Shown here piece by piece: positions 1-11,551 of a stretch of DNA of 64,000 nt. Origin of the DNA: Cylindrotheca closterium (Eukaryota; Bacillariophyta; Bacillariophyceae; Bacillariales; Bacillariaceae). The first letter of the stretch is position 1. Each line of letters begins with the position of its first letter. The notes beneath the pieces are model-generated. The model worked only from the letters and a program-made list of their open reading frames with translations. It did no database searches and was not told where the DNA came from. The DNA lies in assembly GCA_933822405.4 (NCBI GenBank), contig CAKOGP040000890.1:392924-456923 (forward strand), in the 5' to 3' direction. A program made the position numbers and the translations under genes.

Positions 1-311
1 ATTTTCAACTTCTGGAAGAGGTTCCTTGACCCACATACTGTAGCATCGTGAAAGATCACAAGGTGAAGAACGGGGTGCACACTTTTTCTTCAAGAAATCT
101 ACGGCAAGTTTGGGGATTGATTTGATCTTTTGATGTTCCCCCTTTTCAACTGTGACGTCATAAATCAGACAGAATGTCCGTCCTTCGTACCTCTCGTCCC
201 GATCTTTTGACGAGCTGCTTCAACTTTTTGCCTACAGGTAGGCAACGTACTCAAATTGATGCGCAGCTTTCGACCCACTGGGAAGAAACAAGTCTATACT
301 CAAAACTCGCC
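1..311. other. Upstream region of the first FCP gene
   Basis: No gene is supported here. The stretch leads into the start codon of the antenna gene and should hold its promoter and 5' leader. An open frame starting near 174 runs into the antenna gene in the wrong frame and ends in a His run that is only the intron's CAT repeat, so I do not call it. Confidence 0.5.
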
Positions 312-425
312 ATGAAGATCGCTGTCCTCGCTACCCTCCTTGCTGGTGCCTCCGCCTTCGCCCCTGCTTCCTTCAATGGTAGGTGTTATATTGGTCCCAA
401 GCCGGATATAGTCAATAATCATCAT

Positions 426-456
<31 letters not shown>

Positions 457-1177
457 TTGGAATCATATTGCCCGGCGTGATGAAGTTGCAGTATCCGTAG
501 TATCGGTAGTCTTTGTAGTATCATTGCATTCAGCTTTCTCACTGTGCATACTTTCTTTCCTCTTATTAGGACGCTCGGCCACTTTGATCCGGGAAGAAGC
601 TGCCGCTGAAGCCCCTGCTGAAGAGGCTGCTGAAGAGGAACCAGCTGCCCCAACTTATGTTGCCAGTACCGCACTTCCTTTCCTTGAATACCCACCAAAC
701 CTTGCTGGATACGTTGGGGATGTTGGTTTTGATCCTTTCCGATTCTCTGATTTCCTCCCCGTGGACTTCCTTCGCGAGGCTGAGTTGAAGCATGGACGTA
801 TCTGCCAATTGGCCCTTGTTGGATTCGCCGCTGTCGATATTGGATACAGAATTTACCCAACCCCTGAGGCCTACGAAGGTCTTACCTCTGTCACAGCCCA
901 CGATGCTCTTGTAGAGTACGGTGCCATGGGACAATTGTTCCTTTGGATCGGAATTGCAGAGTCACTCAGCTCTGTTGCTGTTTGGCAAATGTTGAGTGGA
1001 TCTGGTCGCGCTCCAGGAGACTTTGGTCTTGACCCTGTTGGCTTCCTAACTGGTGACGAGGCAGCTGACAACGACATGAAGTTGAAGGAAATTACCCACT
1101 GCCGTTTGGCCATGCTTGCTTTCAGTGGAATGGTCACACAAGCTGTCTTGACCCAAGGTCCTTTCCCATACGTATAA
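312..1177 (+). CDS. Fucoxanthin-chlorophyll a/c binding protein (FCP, LHC family)
   Basis: Light-harvesting antenna protein of the thylakoid membrane. The model has two exons, 312-378 and 570-1177 (intron 191 nt, GT-AG), giving 224 aa. The start at 312 gives a signal peptide ending in ASAFAP, the classical diatom plastid-import junction. The unspliced frame has no such leader. Helix 1 carries the chlorophyll-binding ExxHxR motif as AELKHGR and helix 3 repeats it as EITHCR; the FDP-containing stromal segments (GDVGFDPF, GDFGLDPVG) follow the LHC pattern. Residues about 28-48 form an Ala/Glu/Pro-rich linker between the transit peptide and the mature domain, which is less usual. The next FCP gene lies 3' and converges on this one. 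The family is clear; the sub-clade (Lhcf, Lhcr, Lhcx or other) cannot be decided by eye. Confidence 0.93.
418..454 (+). repeat. ATC trinucleotide microsatellite in FCP intron
   Basis: About twelve near-perfect ATC units with one interruption (GTC), lying wholly inside the intron of the first FCP gene. It is likely length-polymorphic. No function is implied. Confidence 0.9.
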
Positions 1178-1798
1178 GCGCATCGCTTTCGCATTCTGCC
1201 CTTCCACTGCACACTACTACCAGAAAAATAGATCTAGGGCGTCGACACACTTTGAGGCGGGATTGCAGAAGGAAGCACAAACTTTTGTAGTCTAATTTCT
1301 TTCGAGTAACGAGCTATCGCAAATTCGAATCAATTCCTCTATAGAAACTCTATCGTTGAACCCTTGAACTCCATCCATTTTTCATCGTTTGTTTCAAGGT
1401 CACATTCGTAGTTCACGAATGCAATCTATGATGGTGGGAATACGAAACAATGCCTCTATAATAGTGGTAGGAGCTGCAGTCGATCTGTCATGCTCGAAAG
1501 GTGCAAGTGGAGGAGAGTGACCAAACAAGATGACGATGTTCAAACTGGAGACTTCTCACAAATGCTGTAGGCATTGGCGCTACATTATCATCCACACTGT
1601 CGTCATAGGTAGTAGCAATAAAAACTGTGTCGTTTTATAGCCTTAAAAGTACAGAAAATACTTTGCTTTGGTCGCATTATGCAGCGTAAGCAAGGCGCAC
1701 TATCTGCATTTGCACCAAACATACTGGAAGCTGGCTTTGCGCCCACGTCCAACGCAAGGCACACTTTCTCTCTATGTAGATCTAAGCAGAGTGCAGAT
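1178..1798. other. Intergenic region between convergent FCP genes
   Basis: It holds the 3' ends of both antenna genes. Only short, non-conserved open frames occur; I see no gene or RNA. Confidence 0.6.
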
Positions 1799-2570
1799 TT
1801 AGTTGAGGTATGGGAAACCAACGTCGTAAAGAACAGATTGTGTGACGGCTCCTCCGAAGGCCATCATGGCAAGACGTCCATTCATGATTTCTTGGTACTT
1901 GAGCCATTCAGCATCCTTCTCGCTCTTTCCTTCAATGAATTGCGATCCCCATCCGAAGTCACCTGGTGCTCTTCCAGATCCTTGAAGCATCTCAGAGACA
2001 GCGATCCACGAAACCATTTCGAAAAGACCAATGAACACAAGCATGTTACCCATAACTCCGTTTTGGACCATGACGTCATGAGCAGCGGCGGAAGAAAGAC
2101 CTTGTCCTAGAGGGTGAAGGACAACCCCTTGATCAACGCAGATGTATCCAACAATAGCAAGTTGGGCAATACGTCCGTGCCTAATGATGTTAAAAAATCA
2201 CGTAGATTGATACGTTAGCCAGGTACAGTACATGGAAAGATACGAATGAAGGTATGGAAACTTACTTGAGTTCTGCCTCACGAAGGTAATCCATGGGGAA
2301 GTAGTCAGAAATTCGAAGAGGATCGAAACCGATGTCATCACCAGTGTATCCCTTCAAGCTCTCTGGGTATGGAAGGAATGGAACGGCAGGGCTCTTCTCT
2401 GCGTTCAAGTTGGTGCTGGTTTTTGGACCTGCAAAGGAAGCTTGTTAGAAAATCCACTTAAGAACCATTTCAGCGCTAGTCGACGCTAAGAAATACTTAC
2501 CAGTTGCGGCAGGGGCAAAACCGGTGACGGCACCGACAAGGGAGAGGAGGGCAGCAGCAGATTTCAACAT
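1799..2570 (-). CDS. Fucoxanthin-chlorophyll a/c binding protein, three exons
   Basis: Second antenna protein of the LHC/FCP family, 204 aa. Exons on the minus strand are 2570-2501, 2428-2266 and 2180-1799; all junctions are GT-AG and keep phase. The signal peptide ends in VTGFAPA, a Phe-type plastid-import junction. Helix 1 reads AELKHGRIAQL; the second intron falls inside this motif, after AELK. Helix 3 reads EIMNGRLAMMAF, the standard ExxNxR form, in contrast to the His form of the neighbour. The two genes share the GSGRAPGDFG segment and the GFPY-type C-terminus but differ in intron number and in the linker, so they are diverged paralogues rather than a recent duplicate. The protein sits in the thylakoid membrane, binds chlorophyll a/c and fucoxanthin by family, and passes energy to the photosystems. 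Confidence 0.93.
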
Positions 2571-2844
2571 TTTCACTTTGTCTTTTGGATAACAATCGGA
2601 AACGTAAAGGACATATTCCTCACAATTTTCACGTTCGTCGTGCGTCGTGGATCCGCCCGAGTTGAAGAAAAGGATCGGGAGATTTGATTCTTCAGGAGAT
2701 AATAGAGTCTCAAATTACGACAGGCGGACAGATTTCCTTTGTCTGTCTGACTGCCAGTCCGCATGATGATGAGCTTTCGAGCCATCAGAACAAAATCTGA
2801 ACAAAAACAAAATCTCAATCCAAGCACCTCAATAGACTTCTTCC

Positions 2845-5800
2845 ATGGCCATGAAGAGTCCAAAGAAAAAGACAAAAATTAAAGAAACTTGTCCCTCATT
2901 CCGTCGTGGACATCTAGCAAGTGACGAAGATGTCAAGCGGTTGAGAACCTTGACTGAACCTCATGTGGAATCGTTCAACTACTTCTTGGACGAAGGTCTC
3001 ATACGAGGCGTCCGGGATATCGAACCAGCGGAATTGGATATTTTGGACATGAAAAAATTGAGAGAAGGGGCAAAAATTGACTTGAATGAAGTGTCGACTG
3101 TCAAGTTTTGGCTCGAGGATGTCAAAATTATTAAGCCTACGAAGGCAGCGGGTGGTCGATCGAACATGAAGTTGATTCCAAGAGAGTGTAGAGAACGGAA
3201 AATTGTATATGCCGGTCAAATTATTGGAAAGTTCTGCCACCGAATTATTCAAAGACGTAATGGTGTCGAAATTCCCGGTCCAGTCACCAAAGTGGCCAAG
3301 ACATTCGGAAATATGCCGATAATGGTTCTGAGTAACGCTTGTCATTTGAACGGCTTGATGTCAAAGGAGCTTGTCAAACTTCGGGAGGAGGTGAGTATAT
3401 ATGCCTTGACCTCGCAGGAATTTTCGGCCACATCTAACTGACGCGATGAATACCCAGGACAACGAGTTCGGTGGATACTTCTTGATGAACGGTATTGAGA
3501 GGTGCGTCCGCATGCTTCAAATCCCTCGAAGGAATCACCCAACTGCAATCCAAAGATCCAACTACAAAAACCGTGGCGCGACCTACACTGATTTAGGTGT
3601 AGCTATCCGTTGCGCTCGCCACAACGGTGATCAGTCGAGCATCACAAACACAGTCCATTACTTGACAACGGGTGGTGCTACATTGAAATTTGTTGCAAGA
3701 AAACAAGAGTTTCTCATCCCTATATTGATTATCCTACGGGCATTGAGTGGACCGCAATCTACGTCATCTCCAGCTGATGCTGCGGGAGGATCTACAGTCG
3801 GAATTACCGATGAAGAATTGTACCAACGGATTGTTCAAGGCGACGAAAGTAACACTTTCTTGCGAGCGCGAGCAGAGCTTTTGTTGCAAGATGCCAAAGC
3901 ACGATTTCCCAATCTGAACACTCCGGATCAGTGCTTGGCATACATTGGATCTCGATTCCGAAGACTGAGCCAACGTGCCGATACAACGAATGATATTGAA
4001 ATCGGGCACTATATGATTCGCCGATACGTTTTGATTCACCTTCCCAGCTATAAAGACAAGTTGGAATGCGTTCTGCTCCTTCTCCGCAAACTTTACTCCT
4101 TCGCTGCAGGAGACTGTGGTGTTGACAATGCGGATTCCCTACAAAACCAAGAACTTCTTACTCCTGGACACTTGATGTGCACTTTTGTCAAGGAGAAGTT
4201 TGATGAAATGCTTCAGGCGATTCGACTTGGAATGACTATTGAGATGAGAAAAGATTTTTCGCGCTTTGCTGGAAAGATCCAAGATGGTGCCTTCTGGATC
4301 AAACTCTTTGACAGATATTCTGGTATTTCTTCGGGAGGCATTGGAAAGAAAGTTGGGCATTTCCTTTCTACTGGAAACATCATTTCGTCCAGTGGACTTG
4401 ATCTCATGCAAGTTTCCGGTTATACTATCGTTGCTGAGCGGTTAAACTTTCTGAGATATTGCTCTCATTTCAGGTCAGTCCATCGTGGCCAGTTTTTCAT
4501 GGAAATGAAGACTACAGCCGTCCGAAAACTTCTCCCGGACCAATGGGGCTTCTTATGTCCAGTTCACACACCAGATGGAGGACCATGTGGTCTTCTGAGT
4601 CACTTATCTTTAAAATGTTCCGCAATGGCAAGTCCAGCGGCGGCAAATGCAAAAGGAATGGTTAACCTTGACGATCTTCTTGCGGGGATGGGAGTCAGCC
4701 CTATTGGCGCTGGAGGACACAAAGGCGAAGGACGAGCCGCATCAATCCATACGAATTTCCCTGTTTGCTTGGATGGACGACTGATTGGTACTGCCAGTCC
4801 AAGTGCCTGTAAAGCCATTGCTGCTCAACTTAGATCACTGAAGGTTGCTGAACCTCCTCAAGTTCCAAAAACACTAGAGGTTGCACTAATTCCTCTTGGT
4901 GATAAAGGATCACCATACCCTGGACTCTATTTATTCACTGGAGCAGCCAGACTTGTCCGGCCCGTTTTGCAGCGAGCAAGTGGAAGAACTGAAATGATTG
5001 GTCCAATGGAGCAAGCATTCATGGACATTGCCTGTCTCGATCAGGACGTTCGAGAGGGCATTACCACCCATATGGAATTAGATCCAACCAATATGCTCAG
5101 CTTGATCGCCAATTTAACTCCCTTTTCAGATCAAAATCAGTCTCCAAGAAACATGTATCAGTGTCAGATGGGAAAACAAACGATGGGAACGCCTGGACAC
5201 TCATTGCCATTCCGGACTGATAACAAGCTATATAAGCTGCAAAATCCACAAGCTCCGATTGTTCAAACTGCAACACATGGAGAATACAAGATGGATGAGT
5301 ATCCAAATGGTGCCAATGCTGTTGTCGGTAAGTGGTTGTTGCGTGAATGCTTGATGCATCACATGGCGAGATTTGTTTCTGACGCATTGTTTGTTTTCTC
5401 TAGCCGTTTTGAGTTACACTGGATATGACATGGAGGATAGTGTTATCCTGAACAAAATGTCTGTTGAGAGAGGATTCGGCCACGCCAGTGTTTACAAAAC
5501 AATCGAAGTTGACTTGCAGGAAGAGGCAAAGATGGCTTCGGAATCTGCGACGAATCCAGAAATGAAATTCTCCAACAAAGTTAATAAAGACGGACAATTC
5601 GTTCATCAAAATCTTGAAGCAGATGGCCTTCCAGAAGTAGGTTCTGTTTTGGAGAAAGGAGACCCGTTGTACTGCGTCCTTGATGATGTTGCAGGGCGTG
5701 ACAAGTCTGGAAAGCACAAAGATAATGAAAGGGCATACGTTCAATCTGTTCGAATGGTTGGCAGTGATTCTGGAAAATCAGCTGAAAATAAGGCCTCCAT

Positions 5801-6659
5801 CACTCTTCGGTACAACCGAAACCCTGTCATTGGAGATAAATTTTCAAGTCGTCACGGCCAGAAAGGAGTTTTGAGTATTTTATGGCCTCACCAGGATATG
5901 CCGTTTAGTGAAAGTGGCATTACACCTGATGTCATTATCAACCCTCACGCATTTCCCAGTCGAATGACAATTGGTATGCTTGTGGAGAGTATGGCAGGGA
6001 AGTCAGGGGCTCTTCATGGTATCTACCAAGATGCGACTCCGTTCCAGTTCCATGAGTCTGGAGATAAAATATCTGTGGATTACTTTGGAGAGCAGCTTCA
6101 GGCAGCGGGTTACAATTACTATGGAAGTGAACCACTGTACAGTGGAGTTTCTGGATGCTTGATGCAAGCGGACTTGTACATTGGAGTTGTGTACTACCAA
6201 CGTCTTCGACACATGGTTTCTGATAAATACCAAGTGCGAGCTACTGGGCCTGTGAACCCTCTAACTCGCCAGCCGATCAAGGGAAGGAAAAAGGGAGGAG
6301 GTATTCGTCTGGGTGAAATGGAAAGGGACAGTCTTCTGAGTCACGGGGCAGCATTCCTCCTCCATGACAGATTACTGAACTGCAGTGACAAACATACTGG
6401 ATTTGCCTGTACACGATGTGGAGATCTCCTAAACCCTTCAACCGAGCGAAGTACCATCTTGTCGGCAGGACAAAGCTCGGCGGAAGCCAGCCAGAAGGCA
6501 AAGCTTCGGCTCATCTGCCGCAACCCGAAATGCCTCGAGCAGGTCAGAGAAGAGGGTAGTGATGAATGTGTGGAACCAATCATCTTGCCATATGTCTATC
6601 GCTACCTGGCGAATGAGCTCGCTGCGATGAATATGAAGTTGAAGCTTGAAATAAAATAG
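2845..6659 (+). CDS. RPA2: RNA polymerase I second-largest subunit (RPA2/RPA135)
   Basis: Second-largest catalytic subunit of the nucleolar polymerase that transcribes rRNA. Exons 2845-3390, 3458-5327 and 5404-6659 give 1223 aa, normal for RPA2. Pol I identity rests on the protrusion/lobe segment FGGYFLMNGIERCVRML followed by PRRNHPTAIQRSNYKNRG, which resembles RPA2 rather than Pol II RPB2 or Pol III RPC2. The fork region HTPDGGPCGLLSHL, the hybrid-binding core with SRHGQKG and the segment FPSRMTIGMLVESMAGKSGALHG are present. A C-terminal zinc site is visible (CTRCG ... CRNPKC). Intron 1 contains an in-frame stop in the unspliced reading, and intron 2 interrupts AVVAVLSYTGYDMEDS, so both are needed. 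The stop lies 30 bp from the stop of the convergent kinase gene. Confidence 0.96.
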
Positions 6660-6689
6660 ATTTTAGACTTGTAAATCCTTTTTGCTTTT

Positions 6690-8297
6690 TCACAGTAGTA
6701 GTGCAAATGGCTCTTCTTTCTTCCATCGTTTGCGGAGCTTGTTGGAAGCTTTTCCATCGCAATCAATAATCCGTATTGTGTAGGCCAAATGGACATCATC
6801 CTCTTTGTTCTCTCGCGGTAACTTCAGAATCCCATGACTTCTGCTACCTGTTGTTATTGGACTAGAATCCAGCTCTTGGAAATTCTTTTCGAATGGCACT
6901 TTTACTTTTTGAAAAGTAACAAAGATACTGATATCATTCAGCGTCAATGACAAAAGCCAGTTCCAGAGTAAATACTGGCAGTCAGAAGAATCCATTGATT
7001 GTATCATTTTCATCATTTCCTCATGATGGTGGTCCAAAAACTTCTCAGGCGGCAACTTGGGGGCGACCTCCAATAGACTCTTTTCAAATTCTTTGATTTT
7101 GCGACAGAAGTTGGGTAGAAAGTCATCGCTGTCATTTGTTTGGGACCATGCAAATGGCGAGTCCTCCAGTGGCGGCGTTCCGTCTGTCTCTTTCCTCAAC
7201 ATTGTCATCACATTGTCCAAGAGAGATTGTGCCTCTTCGTGCGAACCCTTGCACAATTCTACTAGCCGATGGTATAAAAGGATTGCTCCATCAGCGTCCA
7301 CAATGTCCAACTTTTGCAATTTTTGCAAGCGTTGGAGCACAGTTTCTTGTTGAAAGACCCCCACGAGCCAGTTGGAAATATTTATCATCATGGTCGATAG
7401 AACGTCCAGACTACTACTGCCGACACCACCAATCCATTCCGATAGAATATCCTGACTCAACATTTCAGCATTTTCACTGTATGCTGGTGAGCCATCCTTT
7501 TCTTTGGACAAGAACAATTGCTTATTGCAAGTGACTCGAAGATTATTCTGAGGACAACGAAAAAGCTCTTGGATTGCCTTTTGAATTCGTTCCGGATCGC
7601 CCGAGTATAGGTTCAATGGATCAAAATGGCTTTGCTGGACTTGACCATCAGCAGAAGACCAGCCTGATCTGATAACTTCTTGCTGCTCGAGTTGATATAG
7701 TTTCTGCTTGAGCACGTAACGTGAATGTTGATACTTTATTCTGTGTTTCGGCTGGACTAGTGGCGAACACGCAAGATAACCAGCTTTTGGTTTCAGCTCC
7801 ACACTGAGGACGGCTGTTGCTGGGATGAGGTGAGTATCATCATCCTTTGTGGGTGTCACCGGGAGCATTCGATAGTCGGGTATCAGCTGGGCCCTTACCT
7901 GTCGCTCCATATTGTCGGAGCCCAGACTATCTCCATTTATTTTCGGTGGAAGGTTCCAGCTGCTTTTTCGAGCATCGGGGATGCAGCCATGTTCCATTGT
8001 TTGCTGTTTCAATGCTGCGACAAAGGACCATTCCAGGTGGATGGTAGCGGGAACATCGATGTAGGGTTCCAATAGAGGTGCGACGACACCTTCCAAATAA
8101 CTTTTTGAGTTTTCAGCTTTGTCATGGCAGGCTTTTGTCTTCGAAAAACAAGAAACCATTTGATCGGAAAGAGCCAAATCTTGTTTTCTTATTCGCAACA
8201 ATTGATGGAAAGATCCTCCTGATGAGGTTGTTGTAGTTTGTTCATAGATCGCATTTTCTCCACCTTCTACAAGATATTGCCATTTCGATGGGTCCAT
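6690..8297 (-). CDS. IPK1: Inositol-pentakisphosphate 2-kinase
   Basis: Single-exon gene, 535 aa. It is predicted to phosphorylate inositol pentakisphosphate at the 2-position to give InsP6 (phytate). N-terminal WQYLVEGGENAIYEQ and the LLRIRKQ strand match the nucleotide-binding lobe of the Ins_P5_2-kinase family. The signature VELKPKAGYL (family EIKPKxGF) lies near residue 160, PQNNLRV near 250 and IIDCDGKA close to the C-terminus; the last is the Asp-containing metal and substrate motif. Between about residues 270 and 470 the protein carries a long insert with little recognisable family signature. No plastid or ER leader is seen, so it is probably nucleo-cytosolic. It ends tail to tail with RPA2. 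Confidence 0.88.
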   Translation of the reverse strand: MDPSKWQYLVEGGENAIYEQTTTTSSGGSFHQLLRIRKQDLALSDQMVSCFSKTKACHDKAENSKSYLEGVVAPLLEPYIDVPATIHLEWSFVAALKQQTMEHGCIPDARKSSWNLPPKINGDSLGSDNMERQVRAQLIPDYRMLPVTPTKDDDTHLIPATAVLSVELKPKAGYLACSPLVQPKHRIKYQHSRYVLKQKLYQLEQQEVIRSGWSSADGQVQQSHFDPLNLYSGDPERIQKAIQELFRCPQNNLRVTCNKQLFLSKEKDGSPAYSENAEMLSQDILSEWIGGVGSSSLDVLSTMMINISNWLVGVFQQETVLQRLQKLQKLDIVDADGAILLYHRLVELCKGSHEEAQSLLDNVMTMLRKETDGTPPLEDSPFAWSQTNDSDDFLPNFCRKIKEFEKSLLEVAPKLPPEKFLDHHHEEMMKMIQSMDSSDCQYLLWNWLLSLTLNDISIFVTFQKVKVPFEKNFQELDSSPITTGSRSHGILKLPRENKEDDVHLAYTIRIIDCDGKASNKLRKRWKKEEPFALLL

Positions 8298-8873
8298 TAA
8301 TGGTTTCGAAGATGGGCAGTGAAGGAAGAAGGGCTTCAGTAATTGACGGTCTCACACTGTTGTTGATCCCGGGCGGTCGAATTCGTGATGATACAATAAT
8401 CCTTCCTTCGCTCCTCCTGAAGATCTTCATCCAATAAGATATTCTATCATATTCAATGTGGGAAATGAGGTGCCAATGCTTCCCCCGAATATGCCGACGG
8501 CCTCGGACTGAGCGGTTATGGGACGGCCTTCCCACGTACTAAATCTCTAGTTGAGCTGGCGCGTGGTTGTGAATCTACTTAGAGGTGGAACAAAGCATTT
8601 AAGTGTAATATGAAATAGGGGTACGGATTCCCCGCAAGAATGGCTCGCCAAGCAAGTTGCTGGCTCGATTGGAGCAGCGACCGCATCTCCTCAAGATCGA
8701 GTTGTTCGATAGGTATCGTATCGTACCGGTACAGTCACAAACACACACAAGAAGAAAAAAGTCAAGTCCAAGTTGAGAATTATATGGCAGCTCGTTGTTC
8801 TGGAAAGTCAACAAGAAAGACGGTGTAAAGGAATCGAAATCGAAATCGAAATCACGCTTCACTACACAGCAAT
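8298..8873. other. Divergent intergenic region IPK1 / RING gene 1
   Basis: It separates two divergent start codons and should contain both promoters. At 8831-8853, just 5' of the RING start, the hexamer CGAAAT is repeated about four times in tandem. No gene, tRNA or other feature is visible. Confidence 0.55.
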
Positions 8874-10664
8874 ATGACATCCGTGGCCGCAGAGGTTTCC
8901 TTGCATTGCATGATCTGTTATGAAGAATTCAATACTCGCGATCGGGCTCCTGTAGTTCTCCCCTGTGGGCACACTTATATCTGCGAAGTATGCGCAAAGC
9001 GGCTCAAGAAATGCATGGAATGTCGAGAACCGCTCTTCTGGGCACCTCCTGCTCAGGAGCAAAAAACAATGCCTTCGGGAATGAATCTGAATTCAGGACG
9101 ATCACCGCAACCATTGCGGTACACCGGAGGCTCTGTAAATCGAGGTCGCTTTTCTCCAGGTCCTCAAACACCGCCTCATCCTGCGTACGGTGGTATAGCT
9201 GCTGCTGCTCCTGCCCCAACGCCCAAAAAGGAAGTACCATTGCCTCTCCCACGAAATATTGTTCTGCTAGAGATGATTGAAGCAGCGGAGATGCAGGCAA
9301 GGATGATTGAAAAGGAACGGCTAAAAAGAGCTCATTCTACTCGCGATGGCGAAGATGATGATGACAAGTTAATTGAGCCTACTCTGGCAGGTATGACAGC
9401 ACTGGCTGGAGCTTGCGGAACGTATGCTGTAAGGGAACCGTTGGGTCTTGCTGTCTTGCCTTTCGATCCCAACCTTCAACATGACAAGCGAAAAGCGGTA
9501 AACGCGGGGGAAGAAAAGAAGGTAGAGGAATCTAGGGAGCCATTCACTATCGAAGATGGACAAACTGTCCAAGTGGTTGCCGCTGAAGATGGAGTCTACA
9601 AACTTGCCAGAGAAGTGGGGTACATTATGGCGTCTGTAAATCAACTTGTGAAAGGTAGGTTGCTTACTTGGTTGCTTGCTTGCTATTACTACATCACTAC
9701 ATCGATTGATCGTGGTGCCGTTTGATTGTCTCGTTTCTTATTTTTTGTTCGTTCTCTTCCTTTCTCAACTTGATCATCTTGATCTTTAGTGGGTGGCCCT
9801 CTGGAAAAGTCATGTCGGCTGGAGGGAATGTTGGATTCTGTAATGGAAAAGCGAATGCAATTACAGAAGGAATTGGACGAAGTTGATCTTCTGGTCAATG
9901 GTTTGCGAAATCAAATCAAGGATGAACAGGATCAACCCGAGGAACACCCAGTTATATCAGCGCGCAAGGAGTCTATTTCAGCCCTTCGCGACGAGCTTGA
10001 TGTAGGAGGAGGAGGCCCACAAACTCCGACGACACCACCAAAGCGATCGCAGACTCAGGACTTGCTGCTCCATTCATCAACAACGGATTCAACGGATGTA
10101 GGCCTGGACTATCACAGAACCCCAGAACACAGACCAATTTACGAGAACTCTCCAGCACGATCATGTCCAATGCCAAGTACTGAACATGCAGACGTCACTG
10201 ATCCCCGTTTACAACAACCTTTCATGGACGATCAAACAGGCGGCCTGCCAAGGTATCGTGTTAGTAACGATGATGCTGATTTAGGTATTACGGGAGGTCT
10301 GCTGGGGTTTGGATGCGGATCAGGACTCTTTGGGGAACGACTATTGGAGGATGGGCCTCAACGTAACAGGATCCAAGGCATTGATTCAATGCTGCCATCA
10401 TTCGACGATGATGATCAAACACTGGGTGGAAGGAGTTTCATGACAGCACGCACTACGGGAACTACCGGAACTTCTAGGGGGTACAGACCTACTCGAACAG
10501 GATCTTTTGACGGGGGAACAGTCAATTTCAGAACTGGGATGAGTGGGCATGCGGGACTATTACAATCCAAAAAGCACGCAAGCCCAAATGCGCATAATCG
10601 TCGGGAAGTTCGTATGATGAGTGATCATCGAGGCGTGGTGCAAGCGCGTGGAAACCAATCCTGA
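8874..10664 (+). CDS. RING-finger protein, tandem paralogue 1
   Basis: Exons 8874-9654 and 9790-10664 (135-nt intron) give 551 aa. An N-terminal C3HC4-type RING spans residues about 12-54, with CMICYEEF, LPCGHTYICEVCAKRL and CMECREPL supplying the zinc ligands; most such proteins are E3 ubiquitin ligases, but activity here is inference. A Pro/Gly/Arg-rich linker follows. A middle module shared with the next gene runs from LPRNIVLLEMIEAAE through GTYAVREPLGLAV to the strand ending NQLVK, where the intron falls. Exon 2 opens with a short coiled coil (about residues 270-310), then a disordered Ser/Thr/Asp-rich tail, and closes with MSGHAGLL and REVRMMSDHRG, again shared with the paralogue. No membrane segment or signal peptide. 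I know no named family with this full architecture. Confidence 0.82.
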
Positions 10665-11551
10665 GATTGTTTTGCTGTTCGGAGCTTGATTCAGAATGAA
10701 TAGATGAACTTTTTAAAAAAGAAAATTACGTTTTGATAATGCTGTACTGTTGTCTTTCTCTATTGTGGTTTGTGGTTGTGGCGCACTGGTTTGTGGTTTT
10801 CGAAACAAATCATCATATTGCGAAGTTCATCTACAGTTGAAAACGGATGTTGGAAATAATATGAGTAAAACCGAAAATACCGACCCAGCATAGAGTAAAT
10901 GTCATCATTTCTTTGGTCTAAAAAGATTAGCACATCCCAACAGTAGATCATTAGTTTCCGCTTCTTTAAAAGGTACCAGAAAGGTTGACTGTCTCGTCGT
11001 GGCAATTATTGTAGTTCTTACTAGCTATCGTGGTGGCGAAAGCTTCGCTCGCCACCACCAGCACCAGCCAGGATGATTCTTCTTTTCGACCTTTTACATC
11101 CGACATGTGCAAACTGGCACTGGTCTAATATCAGGAGATCCGACAGCTAGCCTCTTGAGGAACAAGAGTTCAGAGAGGACATTGGCGAGGTTAGAACATT
11201 CCGTAGGTACGTGGTACCAGTGGGGTGCACCTTAGTAGTGACTATTCGTTCTAATTTTGTGATCAACCACGCACCCTTCTTGGCCGTGTGAATACGTTTC
11301 TTTTTTTACTTAACAACCGTCGGTCGCACTAACGGTTTTCGAAGCGCATGTGGTTTTGTTAGGGTTTTTGAAAATCAGTCGGGATTGCTTGGCGATGCCT
11401 GCTTTGCGTTGGATTTGGGATGGATTCAAAAACGAACCCAATGCAACCTTTCTGTACTGGTACCCTTTACAGTAGATGCTTCTGATCTCCCTACATCTTA
11501 CCGATTACAGATAGTATCGAGTGAAACCATCAGTGCGACAGGGAGAACAAC
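10665..11551. other. Intergenic region between the RING paralogues
   Basis: It contains a strong hairpin at 11030-11058 and otherwise only short open frames. Its second half presumably carries the promoter of RING gene 2. No gene is supported. Confidence 0.55.
11030..11058. repeat. Perfect 10-bp inverted repeat, 9-nt loop
   Basis: The arm GTGGTGGCGA (11030-11039) is followed after nine bases by its exact reverse complement (11049-11058). It lies about 365 bp downstream of the stop of RING gene 1. It could be a terminator-like or 3'-end structure, a DNA-protein site or chance; no T-run follows on either strand. Confidence 0.8.

Noticed and set aside
174..500. 108-codon frame with a poly-His run at the window start
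   Set aside because: The His run is the ATC repeat of the FCP intron read in another frame; the spliced FCP uses a different reading beyond 378.
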